The notes under the pieces: model-generated
Databases searched by the model: none
Told to the model about the DNA's origin: nothing
The model's input: only the letters and a program-made list of their open reading frames with translations
NCBI GenBank assembly: GCA_023386865.1
Contig: JAEWIV010000147.1
Location: 1 to 60,136, forward strand
Length of the DNA: 60,136 nt
Source: Pseudomonadota bacterium
Lineage (GTDB): Bacteria > Pseudomonadota > Alphaproteobacteria > Reyranellales > Reyranellaceae
Direction of reading: 5' to 3'
Translations under genes and position numbers: made by a program
Shown: one piece after another, positions 46,094 through 55,449 of the stretch
How positions within the stretch are numbered: position 1 is the stretch's first letter
Layout of the letters: every line of letters begins with the position of its first letter

Positions 46094-47515
46094 ATGTCTG
46101 ACGACCCTTCGACTTGGATTTCCGCATCGGAACTCACAACACTTTACGGCCGGAACGTCCTTTCTCCGGTAGATGTTGTCGACGCCATGCTGGAGCGTGC
46201 AGCAAAGCTGCAATCTTCTCTGAATGCTTTTGTGCTGATCGACGCCGATGGCGCCCGGGCGGCGGCCAAGGCATCGGAGGCTCGATGGCTCGAGGGCCAG
46301 CCGCTGTCGCCACTCGACGGCGTGCCGACCACGATCAAGGACACGACACCGGTGAAGGGATGGCCGACCCGATACGGGTCCCATGCCACGGACGAGACGC
46401 CGGCCGTCGAAAATGCGCCCATCGTCGACAAATTCCTGGCCGCCGGGCTCGTCCTGCTCGGCAAGTCGACGACACCCGAATTCGGCTGGAAGGCCCTGAC
46501 CGATTCGCCGTTGCAGGGCACGACCCGCAATCCGTGGAACCTGGGTCACTCGCCCGGCGGCTCGTCGGGCGGCGCCTCGGCGCTAACCGCCGCAGGCATC
46601 AATCCGTTCAACCATGGCAATGACGGTGGCGGTTCGATCCGCATCCCCGCAGCCCATGCCGGCCTTGTCGGCTTGAAACCGAGCTATGGCCGCATCGCCC
46701 AATACCCTGCCGATGCGCCGTTCGCCGACGTGATCAGCCAGGGTGTGCTGGCCCGCTCGGTGCTCGACACGGCGCTGGCGCTCAACATCGCGGCCGGACC
46801 CGATCCACGCGATTGGCGTTCGCTGCCGGCCGACCCGCGCGACCACACGGTCGGCCTGGACGATGGCGTGCGCGGATGGAGGATCGGCCTCAGTCTCGAT
46901 TTCGGCCATGTCGAAGCCGACCCGGAAGTGCGTGACCTCGTCGCCGAGGCGGCCAGGCACTTCGAGGCGCTCGGCGCCCATGTCGAGGATGTCGGCCCGC
47001 TGATCGAGCCGCTGCAGAAGAGCTTCGAGCCGCTGTGGATCGGCAGCTTCGCCACCCGATTCCGCCAGATCCCGACACAGCTGCACGACAAGCTCGACCC
47101 CGGTTTCCGCGCCGCCGCCGAGAAGGGCCTCGCCGTCAGCCTGGCCGACTATGCGCGATCCTACGAAGCGAAGTCGAAGCTCGCGCGCGACCTCGCACTC
47201 TGGCATCGCAAGTACGATCTCCTGCTGGCGCCGGTGACGCCGACTGCCGCGCCGCCCGTCGAGACTTTGTACAATTCCGACGCCTTCCCGCGATGGACCA
47301 AGGGCGCGCCCTATACCCTGCCCTGCAACCTCACCGGCCAGCCGGCGGCATCCATGCCGGCTGGTCTGACCAAGGCCGGCCTGCCCATCGGCATTCAGCT
47401 CATAGGTCCGCCGCGTGCCGACCATCTCGTGCTTCGCGCCATGCGCGCCTACGAAAGTTCCTGCGGCTGGACGTGGCCGCAGCAGAACGTGGTGAGGATC
47501 CTGACGGCCCTGTAG
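46094..47515 (+). CDS. amidase (amidase-signature family)
   Basis: A 473-residue amidase. The Ser-cisSer-Lys triad is present: Lys82 in PTTIKDTTPVKG, cis-Ser about 157 in HSPGGSSGGASA, nucleophile Ser181 in NDGGGSIRIPAA. The length and C-terminal PAASMPAGLTKAGLPIGIQL are normal. MSDDPSTW at 46094 is the chosen start; further in-frame codons upstream lack a start context. It probably hydrolyses an aryl or alkyl amide in the cytoplasm. Not GatA: it lies alone, with no gatB or gatC. Confidence 0.92.
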   Translation: MSDDPSTWISASELTTLYGRNVLSPVDVVDAMLERAAKLQSSLNAFVLIDADGARAAAKASEARWLEGQPLSPLDGVPTTIKDTTPVKGWPTRYGSHATDETPAVENAPIVDKFLAAGLVLLGKSTTPEFGWKALTDSPLQGTTRNPWNLGHSPGGSSGGASALTAAGINPFNHGNDGGGSIRIPAAHAGLVGLKPSYGRIAQYPADAPFADVISQGVLARSVLDTALALNIAAGPDPRDWRSLPADPRDHTVGLDDGVRGWRIGLSLDFGHVEADPEVRDLVAEAARHFEALGAHVEDVGPLIEPLQKSFEPLWIGSFATRFRQIPTQLHDKLDPGFRAAAEKGLAVSLADYARSYEAKSKLARDLALWHRKYDLLLAPVTPTAAPPVETLYNSDAFPRWTKGAPYTLPCNLTGQPAASMPAGLTKAGLPIGIQLIGPPRADHLVLRAMRAYESSCGWTWPQQNVVRILTAL

Positions 47516-47666
47516 AGAGAGCGCTGCGGCAGCTGCTGCTTGCGACAGCGAACAACGACCTCCCCTCCACCTCGCCAGCCGGCATGACCCCACGCGGTTG
47601 TGAATTGGGCGGCGGCCGCGGCTCGGTCACTGTTCCTCCCGATGAACAGCGCCTGGGAGGTATGAG

Positions 47667-48344
47667 ATGCACTGGAACATCAAGGCCGCCGCTCTTGCCG
47701 CGACGGCCGCCACACTGGTTTTCGTCGGCGGCTCACAGGCTCAGCAGCCGCCGCCGCAGTTTCCCGACATGACGTTCTTCATCACCAGCGTCGGCGGACC
47801 GCAGGGCGCCAACTATGGCGGCCTCGAGGGCGCCGACCGTCATTGCCAGACGCTGGCCGCCAAGGCGGGCGCCGGCAGCAAGACCTGGCGCGCCTATCTC
47901 AGCACGCAAGCCGTCGACGGCGCCACGGCCGTCAACGCCAAGGACCGCATCGGCAAGGGCCCGTGGACCAACGCGAAGGGCGTGGTCATCGCCACGAGCG
48001 TCGAGGATCTGCACTCGCCCAACAACAAGCTCACGGCAGACGCAAACGTTGCCGAGACCGGCCGCCTGATTCCCAGCCGGCTCTATACCGTCAACCAGCA
48101 CGATATCCTGACCGGCTCGCGTCCCGACGGCACCGCCTTTCCGCCCGACAAGGACATGACCTGCGGCAACTGGACCAAGGGCGGCGAAGGCAACGCCATG
48201 GTCGGCCATGCAGATCGCATGGGCTTGCGCGACGACGAAGCGTCCAAATCGTGGAACTCTTCCCACCCGTCCCGGGCCTGCGATGCGGCATCGCTGGTCG
48301 CTACCGGCGGCGCGGGCCTGCTCTACTGTTTCGCGGCAAATTGA
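47667..48344 (+). CDS. exported lectin-fold (C-type lectin/endostatin-like) protein
   Basis: A 225-residue exported protein: signal peptide AALAATAATLVFVGGSQAQ, then a C-type-lectin/endostatin-like domain: MTFFITSVGGPQGANYGGLE, ADRHCQTLAAKAG, TWRAYLSTQAVDG, MTCGNWTKGG, SWNSSHPSRACD and LLYCFAAN. The cysteines in these motifs would form the usual disulfides. Such proteins are frequent in alphaproteobacteria and unknown in role; ligand binding at the surface is plausible. GGGAGGT lies upstream of the ATG. The 151-bp gap before it shows no other gene. Confidence 0.75.
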   Translation: MHWNIKAAALAATAATLVFVGGSQAQQPPPQFPDMTFFITSVGGPQGANYGGLEGADRHCQTLAAKAGAGSKTWRAYLSTQAVDGATAVNAKDRIGKGPWTNAKGVVIATSVEDLHSPNNKLTADANVAETGRLIPSRLYTVNQHDILTGSRPDGTAFPPDKDMTCGNWTKGGEGNAMVGHADRMGLRDDEASKSWNSSHPSRACDAASLVATGGAGLLYCFAAN

Positions 48345-48395
48345 AACCGATCGCCTCCCCCGCCGTGCGGGGGAGGCGGCTTCCCAGGGCAGAGA

Positions 48396-49370
48396 TCAGG
48401 ACTCGACCTTCACGTCCGCGGTCCTGATGACCTTTTCCCACTTGTCTATCTCGTCCTGCAGGAACTTGGCGGTGGCGGCCGGCGTGGCGCCGACCGGTAC
48501 GACCGCCTGCTCGGCCAGGCGCTTGCGCAGGGCCTCGTCCTTCATGGCCTTGCCGGCTTCGGCGGCGAGCTTGTCGACGATGTCCTGCGGCGTGCCGGCC
48601 GGGGCCAGGAACATCACCCAGGACGAGGATTCGATCGGAGGGCCGCCCGATTCGACGATGGTCGGCACTTCTTCCGCGCCGGGCACACGCTCCTTCGACA
48701 GCATGCACAGGGCCTTGATCTTGCCGGCGCGCACCTGGGACATCACGCCGATCGGGACATCGAGCAGCAGCTGGATATTGCCCGAGACCAGATCGGCGAG
48801 CGCCGGCGCCGTGCCCTTGTAGGGAACATGCACCATGTCGATGCCGGCGACCTGCTTGATCAACTCGCTGGTGAGATGGGCGGCCGCGCCGACCCCGGAC
48901 GACCCGAACGAGATCTTGCCCGGGTTCTGTTTGGCATAGGCGATGAACTCGCCCATGTTCTTGACCGGCAGCGCGTTCGATACCGACACCATGATCGGCG
49001 CGATGGCGACCAGCGAGATCGGCGCAAAGCCCTTTACCGGGTCGAACTTGAGCTTGCCGGCATAGAGCGTCTTGTTGGCGGCATGGGCCGCGATCACCGT
49101 CAGGAAGGTGTAGCCGTCAGGTGCGGCATTGGCGACGATCTCCGCGCCGATCAGCGAGTTGGCGCCGGGCTTGTTGTCGACCACGAAATTCTGGCCGACG
49201 TTCATCTTCTCGAGCGTCAGGCGCGTCACCACGTCGGTCAGGCCGCCCGCGGTGTAGGGCACCACCCAGCGGATCGGCTTGGTGGGCCACGACTGTGCGC
49301 GCAGCGCACCCGGAAAGAGGGACGCCGCCGCACCCGCCGCCATGACGCTGCGGCGCTTCAACTTGCTCAT
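48396..49370 (-). CDS. TTT/Bug-family periplasmic solute receptor (C)
   Basis: TctC/Bug receptor, 324 residues. Twin-Arg-adjacent signal peptide KRRSVMAAGAAASLFPGALR; mature motifs IRWVVPYTAGGLTDVVTRLT, GANSLIGAEIVANAAPDGYT and MVHVPYKGTAPALADLVSGN. Third such receptor in the window and again without TctAB. It is 19 bp downstream of the interrupted dehydrogenase on the same strand, suggesting cotranscription. Confidence 0.92.
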   Translation of the reverse strand: MSKLKRRSVMAAGAAASLFPGALRAQSWPTKPIRWVVPYTAGGLTDVVTRLTLEKMNVGQNFVVDNKPGANSLIGAEIVANAAPDGYTFLTVIAAHAANKTLYAGKLKFDPVKGFAPISLVAIAPIMVSVSNALPVKNMGEFIAYAKQNPGKISFGSSGVGAAAHLTSELIKQVAGIDMVHVPYKGTAPALADLVSGNIQLLLDVPIGVMSQVRAGKIKALCMLSKERVPGAEEVPTIVESGGPPIESSSWVMFLAPAGTPQDIVDKLAAEAGKAMKDEALRKRLAEQAVVPVGATPAATAKFLQDEIDKWEKVIRTADVKVES

Positions 49371-49389
49371 GCTTTACCAACTCCTGTGA

Positions 49390-50289
49390 TCAGTCGAGAT
49401 CCAGCCCGTTCATGCCGGCATTCTTGCGCGCCTTCTTGGCGAGTTCGCCCAGCACCTTGCCGGCCTGGTGCGGGTCCATGATCTGCTCGACCTCGGGCCC
49501 CTTGTGCCACCCCTCGGCGACGGCGAAGATGCCGTTGCCCGCCTGGAAGACACGACCGGTGACCTCGCGGCTCTCCTCGCTCACCAGCCAGGTCGCCACG
49601 GGCGCGATCCACTTAGGATCGCGCCGCTTCTTGTCCTCCACGGTGTATTCGCGCAGGTCTTACGTCATTCGCGTGAAGGCCGAGGGCGAGATCGAGTTCA
49701 CGGTGATGCCGTAGCGGCCGAGCTCGCGCGCGGCGATGATGGTGAAGGAGGCGATGCCGGCCTTGGCCGCGCCGTAGTTGGTCTGGCCGATATTGCCGTA
49801 GATGCCCGACACCGACGTGGTCGTGACGATGCGCGCATCGACCGGCCCGCCCTTGATCTTGGCCTGGTCGCGCCAGTAGGCGGCGGCATGACGCGCCGGC
49901 GCGAAGGTTCCCTTGAGATGCACCTTGATGACGGCGTCCCACTCGTCCTCGGTCATGTTGACCAGCATGCGGTCGCGCAGGATGCCGGCGTTCAGCACCA
50001 CGGCATCGAGCTTGCCGAAAGCCGAGACCGCCTGGTCGATCATGCGCTTGGCGCCGTTCCAGTCGGAGACGTCGTCGCCGTTGGCCACCGCCTCGCCGCC
50101 CTTGGCCTTGATCTCGTTCACGACCTGCTGGGCGGGGCCGACATCGTTGCCCTTGCCGGCGCGGTCGCCGCCCAGGTCATTGACCACGACCTTGGCGCCG
50201 TGCTCGGCCAGCATCAGGCAATGCTCGCGGCCGACGCCACGCGCCCCGCCCGTCACGATCGCCACCCGGCCTTCGCACAATCTTGCCAT
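49390..50289 (-). pseudogene. short-chain dehydrogenase/reductase interrupted by in-frame TAA
   Basis: The 299-codon frame from the ATG at 50289 is a type of SDR related to MaoC-associated hydroxyacyl-CoA/HSD17B4-like dehydrogenases. NAD-binding TGGARGVGREHCLMLAEHG at about 13-31, NAGILRDRML, catalytic Ser in TTTSVSGIYGN, and YGAAK (Tyr/Lys). The catalytic core is complete. At 49660-49662 a TAA follows SISPSAFTRMT, then DLREYTVEDKKRRDPKWIAP continues in the same frame to a normal end. A single base change from GAA, CAA or AAA would explain it. Without readthrough the product is 209 residues and lacks the C-terminal third. It could be a recent mutation or a sequence error. Confidence 0.8.
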
Positions 50290-50364
50290 CGCTCCCTCCC
50301 GTTTCTGGCGTGTCTGCCTGCGATTTCCTGCGCTAGTCTATAGGCTCGCCAAGGAGGGATCGCC

Positions 50365-51594
50365 ATGGACACGCTGCCGCTCGTCACCCCCGAACAAGTC
50401 GGTCTTTCCGCAGCGCGGCTCGATCGCGTACGCAAGTGGATGCATGGCTGGGTCGACAGTGGCCGCCTGGCCGGCATGGTCGCCGTGGTGATGCGCCGCG
50501 GCGAGCTCGCCTTCGCCGAGACCGCCGGCAAAGCCGATGTCGAGCGCAACAAGGCGATGCGGCCGGACACGATCTTCCGCATCTACTCCATGACCAAGCC
50601 GCTCACGTCGACGGCCATCATGATGCTCTATGAAGAGGGCCGCTTTCAGCTCGACGATCCGATCTCGAAGTTCATCCCGGCCTTCGCCGACCCGCGCGTC
50701 TATGCCGGCGGCAGCCGCAGCAAGATCGACAGCGTGCCGGCCGAGCGCGAGATCACCTTCCGCGACCTGCTGACCCATACGTCGGGCCTCACTTATGGCT
50801 TCATGGAAAGCAACCCGGTCGACGCGCTCTACCGCGCCAGGACCAACGGCGTCGACTTCCAGACCGCGACGACCAGCCTCAAGGACCTGGTCGAGCGGCT
50901 GGGCACCTTTCCGCTGATCGCCCAGCCGGGCAAGGCGTGGAACTACAGTGTCGCCACCGACGTGCTGGGCTACCTGGTCGAGGTCATCTCCTGCCAGCCG
51001 TTCCAGGCCTATCTCAAGCAGAAGGTCCTCGAGCCGCTGGGCATGGTCGACACCGACTTCCATGTGCCGGAGAGCAAGCACGACCGCTTCGCCGCCAACT
51101 ACCAGGCCGGCCCGGGCGGCAAGCTCGAGCTGATCGACGATCCGGCCAAGAGCCGCTACCTCGCCCCGCGCTCCGTGAACTCCGGCGGCGGCGGACTGGT
51201 GTCGACCGCAGCCGACTACCTCCGCTTCTGCCGCTTCATGCTGAACAAGGGCGAGCTCGACGGCACGCGACTGCTCGGCCGCAAGACGGTCGAGCTCATG
51301 ACCATGAACCATCTCAAGGGCGACATGGCCGACATGGGCATGCCGCGCTTCTCGGAATCGACCTACTATGGCGTCGGCTTCGGGCTCGGCTTCTCGGTCA
51401 TGATCGACCCGGCGAAAGCGCACATCGTCGGCACACCCGGCGAATATGCGTGGGGCGGCGCCGCCTCGACGGCCTTCTGGTGCGATCCGGTAGAGGATAT
51501 GGCGGTGGTGCTGCTCACCCAGCTGATGCCGTCCTCGACCTACCCGATCAGGCGCGAGCTGCGCGTTCTCACCTACCAGGCGATTGTCGACTGA
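50365..51594 (+). CDS. serine hydrolase (beta-lactamase / penicillin-binding-protein class C fold)
   Basis: A 409-residue class C-type serine hydrolase (EstB-like). SxxK motif YSMTKPLTST with Ser75, YxN-like WNYSVATDVLG with Tyr194, and the third-motif area near GEYAWGGAASTAFW. Extended loops GGSRSKIDSVPAEREITF are typical of esterase-type members. No signal peptide, so cytoplasmic; more likely an esterase than a beta-lactamase. Its stop overlaps the next gene (TGATG), coupling them. Confidence 0.9.
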   Translation: MDTLPLVTPEQVGLSAARLDRVRKWMHGWVDSGRLAGMVAVVMRRGELAFAETAGKADVERNKAMRPDTIFRIYSMTKPLTSTAIMMLYEEGRFQLDDPISKFIPAFADPRVYAGGSRSKIDSVPAEREITFRDLLTHTSGLTYGFMESNPVDALYRARTNGVDFQTATTSLKDLVERLGTFPLIAQPGKAWNYSVATDVLGYLVEVISCQPFQAYLKQKVLEPLGMVDTDFHVPESKHDRFAANYQAGPGGKLELIDDPAKSRYLAPRSVNSGGGGLVSTAADYLRFCRFMLNKGELDGTRLLGRKTVELMTMNHLKGDMADMGMPRFSESTYYGVGFGLGFSVMIDPAKAHIVGTPGEYAWGGAASTAFWCDPVEDMAVVLLTQLMPSSTYPIRRELRVLTYQAIVD

Positions 51595-52469
51595 TGCGCA
51601 ATACCGGCCCCCTCAAGGTCACCAAGCTCCATCCGCTGTTCGGGGCGGAGGTCAGCGGCATCGACATCACGCGCCCCTTGTCGGCCCGCGAGTTCGGGCC
51701 GATCCGGGCGGCGTTCGAGGAGCATTCGGTCCTGCTGTTCCGCGACCAGCCGATGGACGACGAGAAACAGGTCCAGTTCAGCGAGCTGTTCGGGCCATTG
51801 GAAACCACCGGCAGCTCCAATCCCGCGGCCGGCACCAAGTTCCAGCGCCAGTCGAACCTCGACATCATGACGGGCGAGCCGATCCCGCCCGACGACATGC
51901 GCATGATCTACCAGAAGGCCAACTACTTCTGGCACTCGGACTCCTCGTTCAAGCCCGTGCCCTCGCTGTGCTCGATCCTGACGGCGCGCATCTGCCCGCC
52001 CGAGGGCGGCAACACCGAGTTCCTGTCGATGCGCGCGGCGTGGAACGCCCTGCCGCCGGCCCTGCAGGCCACGATCCAGCCGCTGATCGCCGAACATTCA
52101 CTGCAGTATTCGCGCGACCGCGTCCAGAAAGGCATCCTCAGCGCCAAGGCGATCGCCGAGCTGCCGCCGGTCAAGCAGCGGCTGTTCCAGGACAATCCGG
52201 TGAACGGCCGGCGCGCGCTCTACATCGGCGCCCATGCCGGTTTCATCGTCGGCTGGCCGCGGGCCACTGGCGAGGCGCTGCTCTACGAACTGACACAGCG
52301 CGCCGACCAGCCGGAGTTCCGGCTGTCGCATAGCTGGCGTGAGGGCGACGTGATCGTCTGGGACAACCGCGCCGTCCTGCATCGCGCCACCCACTACGAT
52401 GCCGTCAAACACAAGCGCTTCATGCAGCGCACCACCATCGGCGGCGACCTGCCGACGGTGCCGCAATAA
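51594..52469 (+). CDS. TauD/TfdA-family Fe(II)/2-oxoglutarate dioxygenase
   Basis: A 291-residue dioxygenase. Start ATG at 51594 overlaps the stop of the serine hydrolase. N-terminal KLHPLFGAEVSGIDITRPL is the family start; iron ligands His/Asp in YFWHSDSSFKPVPS (H114, D116) and distal His in VLHRATHYDAV; 2-oxoglutarate-binding Arg in HKRFMQRTTIGG. The substrate (2,4-D-like ether, taurine-like sulfonate or other) cannot be told. It also precedes an MFS exporter by 3 bp. Confidence 0.93.
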   Translation: MRNTGPLKVTKLHPLFGAEVSGIDITRPLSAREFGPIRAAFEEHSVLLFRDQPMDDEKQVQFSELFGPLETTGSSNPAAGTKFQRQSNLDIMTGEPIPPDDMRMIYQKANYFWHSDSSFKPVPSLCSILTARICPPEGGNTEFLSMRAAWNALPPALQATIQPLIAEHSLQYSRDRVQKGILSAKAIAELPPVKQRLFQDNPVNGRRALYIGAHAGFIVGWPRATGEALLYELTQRADQPEFRLSHSWREGDVIVWDNRAVLHRATHYDAVKHKRFMQRTTIGGDLPTVPQ

Positions 52470-52472
52470 GAG

Positions 52473-53864
52473 ATGGCCGAGCCAGCTTCGGGTTCAACGG
52501 CGCCGCCCGACGGAATGCCCGCAGGCTGGCCGCGCCGGCTGGCGGTGGCGACCATCACCATCGGGCTGATGATGTCGGTGCTCAGCAACTCGATGACCAA
52601 CCTGGCGCTGCCTTACATCGCCCAGGATCTCGGCATCACGGCTGAAAGCTCGATCTGGATCGTCAACGCCACGCAGATCGCCCTCATCATCTCGCTGCTG
52701 CCCGTGGCGGCGCTGGCCGACATCGTCGGCTACCGCCACGTCTATCGTTTTGGCCTGGTCCTGTTCGCGGTGGCCTCGATCGGCTGTGCCCTGGCGCCGT
52801 CGCTGCCCTGGTTGCTGCTGGGCCGCACCTTCCAGGGCCTTGGCGGTGCCGCCATCATGTCGGTTCAGCCGGCGCTCGTGCGCGCCATCTATCCGCGCAA
52901 CCAGCTCGGCCGCGGGCTGGGCTTCAATACCACCGTCGTCGCAACCTCGCTCGCCGCCGGGCCGTCGATCGGCGCCGCGGTGCTTTCGATCGCCCCATGG
53001 CCCTTCCTGTTCGCGGTCTACGCGCCGCTCGGCCTCGTATCGTTCGTCCTGGCCGAGCGATACCTGCCGCATACCACGCATACGCACCGTCCCTTCGATT
53101 GGCTGTCGGCGACACTGTCGGGCACCACTTTCGGCCTGCTGATCTTCGGAATCGACGGCATGGCTCACGGCCATCACCGCCTGGTGGTGATCTCGGAGCT
53201 CGCTCTCGCCGCGGCGCTCGGCATTCTGTTCGTGCGCCGGCAGAGGACGCTCGCCGATCCCATGATGCCGATCGACGTGTTCAAGCGTCCGGTCTTTGCC
53301 TTGTCGATCTCGGCCGCCGCCTGCACGTTCACGGCGCAGGGCCTCGCCTTCGTGAGCCTGCCTTTCTTCTTCCACACCGTGCTGGGGCGCGACGCCACCA
53401 GCACCGGCATCCTTCTGACGGCCTGGCCGCTGGCGCTCGCCACCATCGCGCCCATCGCCGGGCGCCTGGCCGACAGGCATCACGCTGGGTTGCTGGGTGC
53501 TATCGGCCTCACCAGCATGACGGCGGGCCTCGTCCTCACGGCGCTGCTGCCGCCCGATCCCTCCGCCGCCGACATCATGTGGCGGCTGGTCTTGTGCGGC
53601 GCGGGCTTCGGCATCTTCGCCTCGCCGAACAACCGCCTGATGATGAACGCCGTGCCGCGCGAGCGCAGCGGCAGCGCCGGCGGCATCATCGCCACGGCAC
53701 GCACCTTCGGGCAGACCCTGGGTGCCGCCCTGGTCGCGGTCGTGTTCGGCCTGTTCGACTTCTCGAGCGGCGGCGCACCCGATGCGGCCCGTGCTGCAAT
53801 CTGGCTCGGAGCCGCCTTCGCCGCCGCAGCGCTGGTGATCGGCAGCCTGCGGCTGCGGCACTAG
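52473..53864 (+). CDS. MFS drug/solute exporter, DHA2 (EmrB/QacA)-like
   Basis: Inner-membrane MFS protein of 463 residues with about 14 predicted segments. Motif A-like ALADIVGYRHVYRFGLVLFA, motif C-like GRTFQGLGGAAIMSVQPALV, and the DHA2 segment GLGFNTTVVATSLAAGPSIG. The C-terminal half has GRLADRHHAGLLGAIGLTSM. Immediately downstream of the dioxygenase, so part of the same hydrolase-dioxygenase-transporter unit. A role in export of a small hydrophobic compound is inferred. Confidence 0.92.
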   Translation: MAEPASGSTAPPDGMPAGWPRRLAVATITIGLMMSVLSNSMTNLALPYIAQDLGITAESSIWIVNATQIALIISLLPVAALADIVGYRHVYRFGLVLFAVASIGCALAPSLPWLLLGRTFQGLGGAAIMSVQPALVRAIYPRNQLGRGLGFNTTVVATSLAAGPSIGAAVLSIAPWPFLFAVYAPLGLVSFVLAERYLPHTTHTHRPFDWLSATLSGTTFGLLIFGIDGMAHGHHRLVVISELALAAALGILFVRRQRTLADPMMPIDVFKRPVFALSISAAACTFTAQGLAFVSLPFFFHTVLGRDATSTGILLTAWPLALATIAPIAGRLADRHHAGLLGAIGLTSMTAGLVLTALLPPDPSAADIMWRLVLCGAGFGIFASPNNRLMMNAVPRERSGSAGGIIATARTFGQTLGAALVAVVFGLFDFSSGGAPDAARAAIWLGAAFAAAALVIGSLRLRH

Positions 53865-53873
53865 GACGCCGTC

Positions 53874-54359
53874 GTGCCGGGCAGGTTCGTCGCTGCAGGG
53901 GCCATCGTCATCCTGGTCGCCGGCTATTTCCTCGGGCTGTGGTCGGAAGTCGGCGGATGGCTGAGCGACCTCTGGTACTTCCTCTCCGCCTCCACGCTGG
54001 TGCCGAACTGGCTCCTCGGCATCTTCGCCGTCTGCGCCATCGTCGTCGCCGGACTGATGGGCGCCGGCCTGCGGCCGACGCGCCACGTGCGCCGCCCCTC
54101 GCCGATCAGCACTCAGGACAGCTTCTTCAATATCCGCTGGCGCTGGTCATACGACGCGTCGGGTGGCGTGCAGGACCTGACGCCCCATTGCCTGCGCTGC
54201 GGCAATCGACTGGTGCTGCAGGATGTCGGCAACACCCGCCGCGCCGACCGTTACGAATGCCGCTGCGACCGCTGCGGGGCGGTCGCTTGCGAGATCGACT
54301 GCTCGATCGAGGAATTCGAAAGCCGCGTCCTGCACAAGATCCAGGAGACTGCCGGTTAG
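53874..54359 (+). CDS. two-helix membrane protein with C-terminal zinc ribbon
   Basis: A 161-residue protein starting at GTG (53874; AGGAC upstream), 9 bp after the MFS gene. Two membrane segments (FVAAGAIVILVAGYFLGLW and LLGIFAVCAIVVAGLMGAGL) precede a soluble domain with CLRCGN and CRCDRCG pairs, spaced to bind one zinc. The Cys4 knuckle resembles small rubredoxin/zinc-ribbon folds. Not recognised as a named family; possibly a membrane regulator or chaperone for the adjoining exporter. Confidence 0.72.
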   Translation: MPGRFVAAGAIVILVAGYFLGLWSEVGGWLSDLWYFLSASTLVPNWLLGIFAVCAIVVAGLMGAGLRPTRHVRRPSPISTQDSFFNIRWRWSYDASGGVQDLTPHCLRCGNRLVLQDVGNTRRADRYECRCDRCGAVACEIDCSIEEFESRVLHKIQETAG

Positions 54360-54380
54360 AGCCCGCGGTTCCCTTTCATC

Positions 54381-55379
54381 TCATTCGCGCGCGCCAGGGA
54401 TGCTTGTTGCAGGAGGCGCAAGCGCGCTCGAGCCGTGCATCTCGCGGAACAATGACGGCGCCATGCCGAAACGGCGCTCGAAGGCCTGGCCGAGCCGTGC
54501 CGGCGAGTTCAGCCCGACCTTGCTTGCGATCGTCTTCATGGGAAGGCCACGCGTGAGCAGGGTGCGGGCGGCGTCGAGCCGCAGCGCTTCGACGAAGTGC
54601 GCCGGCGTCTTGCCCGTTGCCACCGTGAACTTGCGGTAGAAGCTTCGCTCGGTCATGCCGGCACGGGCCGCCAGAGTCGGCACGTCGAGCGCCTGGTCGA
54701 GGTTGCCCTGCATCCAGTCGATCAGCGCGGCGAACGGCGCATCGACCACGGCCTGCGCCTGCAGCAGCGGACTGAATTGCGACTGGTAACCGGGGCGCCG
54801 GGCATACAGCACGAAATGCCTCGCGATCAGGTTCGCCGTTGCCGCGCCGAGGTCGGCCTCGACCAGCGCCAGCGCCATGTCGATGCCGGTCGTGACGCCG
54901 GCCGATGTCCAGGCCTTGCCGTCGACGACATAGAGCGAATCGGAATCGACCTCGAGCGCGGGGAAATCTTGCGCCAGGCGCTGGCAACTCGCCCAGTGCG
55001 TCGCCACGCGCTTGCCGTCGAGCAGGCCCGCCGCTGCCAGCACGAAGGCCCCGGTGCACACCGAGCCGAAGCGCCGGGCCTTGGGCGCCACCGCGCGCAG
55101 CCAGCGCCGCAGATCGTCGCGCGCCATCGCCGCCTTCAGTCCGTGCGATCCGCCGGCCACCAGAAGCGTATCGGGCTGCCCACCGATCTTGCGGCTGTCG
55201 ATCACCACGCCGGAGCTGGTCGTTACCGCGCCACCATCGGGCGACACGATGCTGATGTCGTAGAACGGCTGACCGCGTCCCTCGTTGACGGCGCCGAACA
55301 CGGCGGCCGGACCGCTGACGTCGAGAAGCTGGCAGCCGTCGTAGGCCAGTATGGCGATGCGGTTCCGTGTCATTGGCAT
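54381..55379 (-). CDS. GlxA-family transcriptional regulator (DJ-1/PfpI + AraC HTH)
   Basis: A 332-residue regulator. N-terminal DJ-1/PfpI-like domain (about 5-185; IAILAYDGCQLLDVSGPAAV, FGSVCTGAFVLAAAGLLDGK), then an AraC-type DNA-binding domain with two HTHs (about 225-315; LDVPTLAARAGMTERSFYRK; RLDAARTLLTRGLPMKTIAS). The ATG at 55379 has AAAGGAG eight bases upstream; upstream open frame is noise. It is divergent from a DJ-1-family enzyme gene, which it probably controls. The Cys in VCTG is conserved, but regulator members need not be enzymes. Confidence 0.92.
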   Translation of the reverse strand: MPMTRNRIAILAYDGCQLLDVSGPAAVFGAVNEGRGQPFYDISIVSPDGGAVTTSSGVVIDSRKIGGQPDTLLVAGGSHGLKAAMARDDLRRWLRAVAPKARRFGSVCTGAFVLAAAGLLDGKRVATHWASCQRLAQDFPALEVDSDSLYVVDGKAWTSAGVTTGIDMALALVEADLGAATANLIARHFVLYARRPGYQSQFSPLLQAQAVVDAPFAALIDWMQGNLDQALDVPTLAARAGMTERSFYRKFTVATGKTPAHFVEALRLDAARTLLTRGLPMKTIASKVGLNSPARLGQAFERRFGMAPSLFREMHGSSALAPPATSIPGARE

Positions 55380-55449
55380 AAAATAAACTCCTTTTGGCAT
55401 TTCTGCCAACCCGATCCGCGCTAACGTGCGCCCCATCACGGAGGTCCCC
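55380..55449. promoter_or_regulatory. divergent promoter between GlxA regulator and isonitrile-hydratase-like gene
   Basis: 70-bp gap containing AT-rich AAATAAACTCCTTTTGGCAT next to the regulator start (the complementary ribosome site AAAGGAG) and CACGGAGGTCCCC before the ATG at 55450. It is short, so the two promoters must overlap and the regulator probably binds here. Confidence 0.45.

Noticed and set aside
34205..49662. Stop-codon reassignment (in-frame TAG and TAA)
   Set aside because: TAA, TAG and TGA all end intact genes throughout the window, so isolated mutations or errors are simpler.
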